A stretch of 64,000 nucleotides of DNA, taken from positions 7,915,001 to 7,979,000 of the forward strand of contig NC_060105.1 of NCBI RefSeq assembly GCF_021155765.1, in the 5' to 3' direction. The stretch is from Diprion similis (Eukaryota > Arthropoda > Insecta > Hymenoptera > Diprionidae). The position numbers were made by a program, and so were the translations under genes. Each line of letters begins with the position of its first letter. The first letter of the stretch is position 1. Below, piece by piece: positions 25,801 to 36,964 of this stretch. The notes below the pieces were generated by a model. The model made no database searches. It saw nothing but the letters and a program-made list of their open reading frames with translations, and was not told where the DNA came from.

Positions 25801-28800
25801 ATCATGCGACTGAGCAAAGCAAAACTTGTTACAGACCTAAAGAATCTAAATGTCATGCGAATGATGTTGTAAAAAATAGTGTAGCAGGTACTAAACAAGA
25901 AGATATGGAGCAAATGTCAGCACAAGAAAATAAAGCCCGAGATAATAATGCCGAAGAGAAAAATTCGAACGGAGAAGAATCAATCAGTGAAAATGTTGTG
26001 CAAGATGGCAGTGACACAGTGTGACGTTCACGTTTGCAAATACACATAAGTAGTTCAAATAATTTTTCAACCAGATAAAAGGTTGAAAACTATATTAAAT
26101 AGGAAATGTGATAATTAACAAATAAATATTCGAACCGATTTTTTGGAAAAGGTGTAACTATATAAATATATTATTGTATATATACCTATATGTGTATTGC
26201 TTTATTGCATGTATGCTGAATATTGTTCACCGTGAAAAGCATGCAATAACTTACCATTACTACGGTTGTTTCCTATTTGCGCTGAGATATCGACATGGTC
26301 AGTGGAACTGCATCTGTATCGACTAGGTAGATTGATGTCTTGGAATTGTAGCTTCATTGTATGACCAGGTGGTCCCAAAACACGCCAAACACAAGTAGTA
26401 TGGCTGGGATATGGTGAAGGGTAATTAGGTGAATGTATTTTCATAAATCTCCCTCTTAGAGTTCCACCACAAATGTCTTCAAATAACATAATTCAATTAC
26501 ATTTTCTGAGAAAATCTGATATGGTATGAAATTATTTAGGCCTGTATTTATTAGCTTACTTTCAATGCTCACAACAGCTTTGAATCCCGTCTTAGGATTT
26601 TCATCATCTGTATAAAAATGGAGGTACATAAAATTCCCAGTCGTAATCATACTACTGGGTATTTCATCCCTGCATAACAATCCCATAAGCGATGATGAAT
26701 CAGTTCCGCCATCTCTAACTTCCAAATACTCTTTGGCACAACTGCAAAAATAATTTACACAATAATTGTAATTTTAAATTGGATGGATCGACTCCAATAT
26801 ATTATGCACGATTTTAATTCATGCTGGGTATAGAACTTACTTGAGACTACTTATTAAGTCAAAAGATTCGAAATGGATCATGATTGGTTGTCCACTTGGT
26901 GCCATGATTGTCCAAAAACATTCTGTATATGGGTCTGGAATATTGGGAAAGTTTGGTGTTTTTATTTCCAGACTTTTGAGTGCATCTGTTAAACGGTATG
27001 AACCACCGCAATTGATTCCCACTTCCCTGTAAAAAATGTATTGCGGTAGCGTGGAAGAAAAGTAGTATTTAACATGGTGAGACAGTGTTAAAATATATTC
27101 CTGGATTAGAGATGGAGACAAATCATATGATTAAATCGAGGAAAAAGAAAACTCATGTTTTGATATTTGATGAGTACAAGAATAACGTTTAAGTACAAAG
27201 TATTCGCGAATTATTACAGGACTCCTCCAAGGGAAATTAATATTGCAATACTTCGGTAATTCGGACTGCTAGAGATCATTACTTTACTACTGGAGACCAT
27301 GAATCGATCCTACTAATTTTGATAAGGGGTGATCCTGGTATTAAATGCAATACGATTTATAAAAGAAAGTTGGGAATATTTTTACCGATATGATAATTTG
27401 AACTGAGTCCCAGGCTTTGACCCAACCACGTAGACATAGAGCTGGTTTCCAGTTGTTGTCAGCAGATCTGGAATATTGTGGCCGCAATACTTGCCATTGC
27501 CGAGAAGAGGAGAAGCACCTGAGCCACCATTTTTCAACTATAAACACCAGTGAAATGGTAATTTCGTTAATACGAGTGAGATTGATGCTATATCATGGAA
27601 GAAATCTTGTAGCTAGAACACTCCATCATGAACCCTTCAGGCCAATATAAGTATGAGATTGACAAAATCTATATCCTACTTATTGTTAAATCTGAGCGAG
27701 AACGATCTAATATTCTGTTACATATAATTAATCATAATTATCTTATTCGATAGAAATTTGAATCGATCGAATAGCACTAACATAATTAGTGTAAAAAACA
27801 TGGTGAGTATGTAAAAAATGTTATCTTACCATAAGGTAGTTATTACTGCATGCTGAGTCATCAGTGCTACTTTGTATGTTCAAGTCAATAATAGTAACTT
27901 CTATCTTTCTCCCTGGTCTTACTGTAACGTTCCATTGACATGTTACTGACCAAAGTTGCCGCCCGGTTGGCGATGTGGAATTAACTTCTATTACTCCATT
28001 TGGACCATTTAACTGACCGCCACAAACTGAAAACATATAATTATTGAGCGGGTATTTCAGCATGTACGATGTCGGAACAATAGTAGGCTTTAAAATATAT
28101 ATTGATAATCTTGCAGTTCTTCAGTGAATTTTGAAACATACCCTTATAAACACGCGCTGAGAATCCAGTTTTATTAATCCACGAATCAGTGTGGAATTCG
28201 ACCTTCATTAAATTGGAAGTTTTTATAAGCGTGTATGTCATGTTAGGATGGCAAAAGCTTCCAATGTAAGACCATTCGCGTTGCATGGCCAGAAAATTTC
28301 CTGAATAAATTTTGACTTGATCTAAGAGGCAAGTCGCATCTTCTTCGAGATCTAAGGTATTGAACGTCAAAGCAAGATGCGTTCCAGGAGGTGATTCAAA
28401 TGTCCAACTGCAGTCAAGGTTGTCGGTGTAACCCTCAGGCCATCCAGGCGAATGGAATGCATAAGTACTATTCACCGAATTTGAGAGTGATATGATTTCC
28501 CCGCATTCTACACAGTTAATTTAAGGCAATTTATAATATCAGTGGATTAACATATTGACACTATATCATATCATTACAAGTACTGGAATGACTGCCTGAA
28601 ATGTACTCACGGTTCGTATCAACTGGAGATACATCTGTATCACGAGGAATTTGTAACCAGCTTAGGTGGAACCAGCTGCCACTTCTTACTAATCTGGTAG
28701 AAAACACAATGTAAACTACATTACCAGAGGATTGTACGGGCTCTGGTAATATCAGGCCACATTTTTCGGCCAGTTTAGGTGCATTTGCATCGTATCCGTC

Positions 28801-31800
28801 ATATATCTAAAAACATAATTTTCAAATAAAATGAATAAAATGTAAGCTGCCTGGTGTGTACTATACAGATGTAAATGAACAAGATCTGGAATACTCACAG
28901 TAAGCAAAAGGTCACAATCGACTGTAAATGTCTCAAGGTGGAAATCTTCAAAAGTAATTCGTATTGACTGCGTAAAGTCAACTGTAATACGATATGAATA
29001 CACTCCGTCAAGCACGCATGGTCGCGGGTATAGTGGTGAGGTAACTGTGCCAGTGGGTCCTGTTAACTCGTTGTTATGCAATAAGTGGTACTCGGCACTG
29101 AACCCTTTCTCAGCTGTTATATTTGAACTTTCAAATTTCATCCATAGAGTTTTGTTTGAAATTATGTTACTTTTACTCAAGCCACAATAAATGCCTTCTA
29201 GATTGCCAATGGCATTGTCTTTGCGCACTTCTAAGTAATCTGAATTACAGTTGGGATTTTCCGTAATGGCGAAATCATTGAAGGATAAACTTATAGAATT
29301 TCCCGGAGATACTGGGAATATCCAAACACACTCAACGTTTTGAGGGTAATTATCTGGATATCCCGGCGTAGCAATCGTGCCATCTTCTGATGTATAATTT
29401 CCTCCACATGCTGTAATTTTTTTTTGTTAGGAATTGTTAGTAAGGTAATAAAGTACACATACTGAAATGGTACATCCATATTATCAGATACCAGTACTAC
29501 AGTTAATTTTTCCACCAACAATCTCTTAAAAGCGTTGTTGCAAAACAAACCTGAATTGAGTGTAGAATACATAGCGGTAAAACCTAAAAGATGCATATCA
29601 AGAGATGACAATTGGATTGTCAAAGCATTCCCTTGACTAGTGAGAGGTGGAGGCACTGTGTTCGAGCACAATCTTTTCAGCAGAGGTCCATCTGTTCCTT
29701 CACCTTCGTAAATCTGTACAGAACGTTCCACGCAATCGTCAAGCCAAGATTGTTTAGTAAGTTGTAAATGTGTCACTCTTATTGTGACGTGATCCGCTGC
29801 AATGTGGAATTCGCATGATAAACAGAATTTAAATTGATAAGCATATATTGTAAATTCGCTAACGAAAATATCTTAAACTGATTTAAATTTGAATCGAATG
29901 AAATTACCAAATACTCAAATTAACTAGTGGTCGTACACTGTTTGTATTGAGCTATATTATCAAGACAAAGAAACTTACCAAAATCTGCTGCTACAATGAT
30001 CCAGGTGCAGTTGGATACATCTGAATGTAAGCCAAGTAGAGAATCTATAGAGATAGATCCAGACGGATCAGCAATAATGCGTCCACCACATGCCATCTTA
30101 TAGGTAGCATTGAAACCTTTCCGTGTAACGTAAACATCGGATCTCAAAACGACCAAGAGCTCGTTATCGTAGGAAATTTGAGTTGGAGGGTTGCTGTTGC
30201 CACAGTAAGAACCCAGTATAGGTGCATCTTCTGTGGAACCGTCATAAATCTGTGAAATACATTAGAATTGAACATCACACTAACATAAATGTTATAGAAA
30301 TAAATCTTGCACAGTAGACATTTCTAGATCCATGCAACCTACTCTAACATAATCGTCGGTACAATTTGTTGTGTGCTCAACATCAAATTCGATGAATGTA
30401 AGGTTTACATGATGATTCCGTGGCATTTGTATAAGCCATTCGCATTTCTGCTTGCGTGGATAATTTTGTGGGAAGTTAGGTGAAGTTATGACACCTGTTG
30501 GCGTTGTGAACCTTCCGCCACACTTAATATCCACGCTTCGGTACGTTATTTTAAAGCCTGTGCCTTGATAATTATGATCTGCTTCGAATTTGATCAACAT
30601 CTTGTTGTTTGCGCTTGTAAAAATATTTGGATGTGAACTATTCATTCCGCACGTATCTATTAGTATAGGTGCTTCAGTGTTGGCTCCACCGTAAATGGTA
30701 AGTTTATCAAAGTGACAATCCTGCACAGTTTCTAGGTTCACATCGACGAAAGTAACTTCTATGCTGTGAGTGTAGTCCACCTCAATTGTCCACCTGCATT
30801 CAATATTTGCAGGATAGGGTTCAGGGTACCCTGGAGACGTGATTGTTCCTACTGGTTTATTCAGGACACCACCACAACCTATGAATTGAGAAGTACCATG
30901 GTAATATATATCATCACTAGCTATTTCTTACAAACAATGTTTGTACTGATTATTTGCAAAAATCTGAACATTTGACTCACCATTGACAACCCATTCAAGT
31001 CGAAAGCCATTGTAAGGTGCACTACCATCCGAAATAAATTGTAGAAAAACCTGAGATTGGGTAGATACGATTTTAGATGGTGGGTGTATCGAGCCGCAAT
31101 ACGTTCCAATCAATCTATTCGGTGTATTATCTACTCCTTCTTTTATCGTCAAATAATCATACTGGCATTGGCTGTGGTCATAATTCTCTTCCAACTCAAA
31201 GTGAGAAAAGGTGATGTTTAGCTTGTTACCCTTAGGTGCCTCAATTACCCAGTTACAATTTTCATGATTAGGATAATTATTTGGAAAATTGGGTGATTCA
31301 ATAACTCCACGGAAATCTATAAGTTTTTTATGACACACTGGAAGCAATTAAAATCATGGTATTAAGAAAATTAAGTCAAGTTCTGACTAAACTCTCATAC
31401 AAGTATTATATCTATTAAAAATGATGTTTTTGCCAATTTCACTCACCAGTCCTGTAATTGATATGGAATCCTCGACCACTGTAACTGAAATCACTGCGAA
31501 AACGTATGGTTGCTGTATTGGTCGTAGTATTTATGACCAGAGGTATATTTGATTTGCAGTATTTTCCTAATTTTTTACCACGCCAGCTATTGGGTCCTTC
31601 AAAAATCTCTATATAATCATAATAACAATTCGATTGTTCTTCAAGTTCAATGTCAACTATCATAAATTGAATATGACTGCCAGCAGCAACTTTAATCTGC
31701 CAGATGCAAACAGCATTGTGAGTATAGGGATGAGGATAATTCGGGGAAGAGATGCTCCCTGCAACATTGGTTAAAGTACCGCCACAACCTGAAAAAATTT

Positions 31801-34800
31801 GTCGAAAGATAATGTATCAATTATAGTGCAACATTGGACTTTAGGCATACATTCAATTTTTTTTACTAATTATAAGCAGCTGTCAATGAATTTCGACGTT
31901 CAATAATGTTACAAAGAAAGTTAAATAATTCATTTCCTTGGCAACAGCTTACTGTACATGACCGACAGTATTCAACTTGTAATATAGTGCAGAGTTGATT
32001 GTTATTTAAAAATTTTACGAACCCACGGTATTGCTGTCCCATTCTATTTTGAAACCAGAACGACTAATCGAGTGGTCTGTGACAAACTTCAGATACATTT
32101 TATTACTAAAGCTCTGAATGATTTGATTTGCAATCTCCGTTCCGCAATATTTCCCGATCAAAGGGGATGTTGAGAGACCACCATTTCTGAAAAGAATGTA
32201 AAAGTTAGTCCTAAAATTTCTAGCAATAAGAGGCATTTAGGGTGTCGCAAAAAACCGACTATTTTTTTTTTTTTGAGTCTCGTGTGACAAAATGTTAGTT
32301 TTTGATGTTTCAAGAGCCCACTCCAAAGGACAGCTCAAAAAAAAATTTTTAAGAGGTTGCTCCACATTTTTCAAAACGTCAGAAATTAACGTAATAAACG
32401 TAAGTTTCCGAAAGTTTCAGTTCAAAATTTGAATTTTGAAATGTCGCACATAATTTTTTTTCAATTTTTTGCTGCATTTCTTTAGATTTTTTCGAGCGAC
32501 CTTTCAATATTCATATTAAAATTTCACAATTTTTTTTTCTCTCGTTTAGAAAAAAAAAAAAAAAAAAAAAAAAAAATAGATAGAAATACGCAACGACATG
32601 AATTAAAAATCAAACAGGATACTGAAAATATAATTTTTTTAATTTAATATTTTGACGATTTTTGACATTTTTTTTAATTTGGAGCGACCTCTTGAAATTT
32701 TTTTTTTGAGCTGTCCATTGGAGTGAGCTCTTAAAACATCAAAAACTAACATTTTGTCACACGAGACTAAAAAAAAAATAGTTGGCTTATTTGCGCCACC
32801 CTAATGCACATGTTAACCTCTAGTCCTACATCTCCCTGTATCCAAATAGCTATAAATTAAATGCAAAATCAAAGCAAAAATCTGTGCCAGGTTAGAGATA
32901 TGAAAGGAGGATATTATTACCTAATTTCAAGGTAGTCATGTACACAAAACCTATGCGTTTCCAACTCGAACGCTGTAACGTTTAATACAACTTGGTGTCT
33001 ATTAGGGGCAGTGATGATCCATTCGCAAGTCCTTCTTGCTGGATACCTGTTGGGGTAATTAGGTGATGTCAGGACGCCAGTTAACGAGTGATAGTTTCCA
33101 CCGCAAAACTTGGAGCCGTCAACAAATATATATGAAGCCATAAAACCATCCTTAGTGATAGATTGATCAGTATGATACTGAATTGTCATCGTTCGTGATT
33201 CTGTCATCATTGTAAGTGGCACGGTTGAGCCGCAGTAGCTAAAAAATTACAAATTATAATAGGATTCACATGTTTACTAATATGATTCCACTATTTAGAT
33301 GTAACTATTTTGCTATCTCTTGTAACTTAGTTTGTATTATATTTATATTTATATAATCTTGAAAGATTCTAAATCATATGACTCACGTTCCCATATCCAA
33401 TTTTGAGGTACTTGTTAAATTCTGAGATATTGCGACATAGTCTAACCGACAGTCATAGCTGTCTTCCAGATCAAATGTGTGCCAGTCCAGTTTTACAATC
33501 AGTCCTGGTGGTGCCTGAATTATCCACGTACAGTCTTCTGTTTCGTCATACGAATTCATGGCGGATGGTGATTGAATTACTCCCGAAGGTGCCTTAAGAA
33601 TACCTCCACATCCTAGTTGGTATAAACGACAGGTACATTTTAGATTATAATAATCAGAAGTGATCCTTGTTTTTGGAAAATCAAAAGTGTATTAATGATA
33701 GGTACTTCAGATTTGATATTCGCATTTTAATATTACTCTGTAGGTGCAGAAAATACTTATAGCTGGTTTATGCGGATATTTTTGTTCCCTGTATACATTG
33801 TTTTGTTCTGTAGTTAAATGAAATAAAATTGAATTTATACTTACTGACATCGAGAGTTGTATATGTAGCCAAGAATCCCGTATGATGGTTCGAGGAATCT
33901 GACACAAACTTGATCCACAAATAATTATGGGTCGACATAATCGGGGATTCAGGAATTGACGAATTGGTACCACAGTAAGTGCCGATGAGTGTTGAATTTT
34001 CACTATCACCATCGTGAATTTTCAAGTAATCAAAAGGGCAGTTGGGGTATCGCAATTCCTCAATATCCAATGACTGGATGATGAGTCTTATGGCTTTGCC
34101 AACTGGCTGTATTATTCCGTAGATACACGTCTTTGAAGCAGGATAAGGATTTGGATAGTATGGTGATTTTATGACACCTGTTGGCTCCGTAAATTCTCCG
34201 CCACACTGGACTTCGTAATTCAAGCGGAAACCTCTTCCGTTCAAAGCCCAGTCAGATACAAATCGGATCAATACAATATTTGAAGAAGATAGTTTGTTTG
34301 GCGGAAGTGCAGCAGAATTACGACCACAGAATCTTCCTAATGACGGGGCTTCTCTGTTATCACCGTCAAGCAGCTGTTCACCAAAAATAATGGTATTGAA
34401 TCTGTTTTAACAATGTACAATATCCGTATTTCTCGTATTATGTACTGTTTATATTTATCATTAATTCAGGTGTTCACTCAACCGTAAACTATTATGGGAA
34501 ATATGTCGAAAGTTACCTCAACATAGTCGAAACGACAATTGTGGGAATCTTCGAGGTCTAGAGTAACCCATGTTATTTTGATTCGTTCTCCATTAGGTAC
34601 TTGGATCTTCCACTCGCATTCTTGATTTTCACTATACCGTTCAAGATAATTGGGTGAAGTAACGTAACCCGAAGGAGCTGTATAAATTCCCCCGCATCCA
34701 TCCGCACCTGTAAAATAATATATGAGGAAAGTCTTACTTATCCACAAATTCTGAATAGAATGCCAGCTAATCTATTATAAATAATTCATCACTTATGCAG

Positions 34801-36903
34801 GGTGATTCTCTAATAAATGCATAGTAAGGGATGTTTATTCCTTAATCAAACGAAGACACCTTTATACTTTACAGGATGGTACGAGTAACCAATATCGTGT
34901 TCGGAGCATTATGCCTTCAAGTAGTAATCACTATATGTACATGTGTACTATTTTTTTACCTGCTATGCTCGAAAAAGTAATTTGGAAACCACTATCTTGT
35001 ACAGATTCGTCAGAATAAAAATGCAGCCATGCTTCATTTCCAGGTGTAATCAGTGGCGGAGGTTGAGTGTGACCGCAGTAAAGTCCTAATTGCTGGCTGT
35101 TTTCCTCGGGTCCATCTCTTATCTGTGATACAAGGAAGTATTTCATTCATTCTGCGTATCACAAACTCTCTCATTGTGGGGTCAGACAGAAAGAGAGAGA
35201 AAGAGAACTCATGATATGGTAATTATAAGTAGCAGAATACAACGTATACGGAAAACATGTTTACCGTTAGATTATCGTGGTCGCAATTAGGGCGCTCCTC
35301 TAGTGCCATAGAGTAAAAGATGAATTGAATTTTTTTCCCTGGAGAAGTTTCCACGTGCCAATCACAGTCCCTGTTCGGAGGATATTTGCCTGGCGATCCA
35401 GGTGAACGTATTGTTCCATATTCACCAATTATTTCACCCCCACACAATGGTGTTATCGAATTCCATTGCAAGGTAAATCCATCGTCGGAAATACTGTGAT
35501 CTGAATGGAACCACAAGTACAGTGTGTGTCGAGATGATACTATGGTTCCTGTAACATTGGGCAAATGGTCCCCACAGTATCTTCCAATCATGTGATCACC
35601 AGCTGTTCCGCCATCGTGAATCTACGAATCATTTCATTATGTATGGAATGTGCGTAATTATAATATCCACAGAGTTTTATTTCATAAATTTAATGTGTTT
35701 TTTTCTTGTCCCATGTTGTCTTTTTCACTTTCATAATAACAGGCCAATACCTTCGAAACATATGTTTGTCACACATGCTGTGTAGAGCAGGTGACACGAT
35801 AAATCAGTTTGTACAATCTTCAGGCAGATAATTGTCTTCAAACAGCTTCAAACTCACCTGGACAAAGTCGTTCTGACAATCCGTTGAATTTTCCAACTTG
35901 AAAGCGATGAATGTGACATTGAGGACAAGAGAGGTATTGGTCGTTATAGCCCAGGCACAGCTCAAGCCGTTTTGATATACATTGCCAGAGGTAGGGAATT
36001 GCAGCGTACCCGCAGGATCAGTTAGGGTACCTCCACAAGACTGCCGAGGCGTTGTGCACCGGGGCCCGGAGAATTGCGAAGTGCATCTGCACGTGGCCCT
36101 ACTTCCGTCTGCGGAGGGCCTGCAAGTTCCTTGGTTTCTGCACGGATTAGGGTCGCAAGGATTGTTCCGGATGTTACAATTTATCCCTAAGAAATTTATA
36201 CGATAATTAAAAAAGCGGATTCTCTTTCCATCAGAAGCAACGGCAGCCTGTGACCTACAACCGCCTCACCTGTATACCCTGCTTGGCAATTGCACCTGTA
36301 GTCGTTCGTTCCGATTGGCAGGCAACTTCCATGGCTGCATGGATTGCTCGAGCATGCAGAGGGTCCGATATTACCCCCGTTCGCCATCCAGCAACCATGG
36401 GGCCCCATTCCATCGCCGATGTATCCAGATGGACAACGGCACTGCACCGTTCCCTCGACCATGCCCGGGGTGTGAATGCAAGTAGCGAGTGGATGGCACC
36501 CGCCGTTACCTATCGTGCAAGCTCCGACGTATATACAAATTTCTCCGTTTCCAGAATAGCCGGAGGGACAAGCACCGCATTGTCTTGAACCCTGTAATAG
36601 AATTGTCAAGTTGATTAATGGGGTTTGCAAGCGAGCTCCGTGCTCGTCCCGACAAATAGATGCCCTGCATGCTCACTAGGGTGGTATATATAAGCGTTCA
36701 CCAATCAACAGCAAACTGCGCCTAACAATCAGCAATTGGCTGTTCTCGTCTTTTATCCGGAAGATTAATTGTCTCGGAGAAATTTTTACAGCAGTTTTTG
36801 CCATCGAAAGAGGAGTTTCACATCATATTGATTTTCCTATTTCGTTATCAGTACTGATTTTTATGAAGATTGATTAATTGGACTACGATACGAAAAAAAT
36901 GAA

Positions 36904-36964
<61 letters not shown>

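Noticed and set aside
22746-26255. Two separate cubilin-like genes split by the lysine-rich gene
   Set aside because: The exon ending at 26255 carries the first half of a CUB domain and the exon starting at 22892 carries the second half in the matching phase. The total then equals 27 CUBs, so this is one gene with a nested gene.
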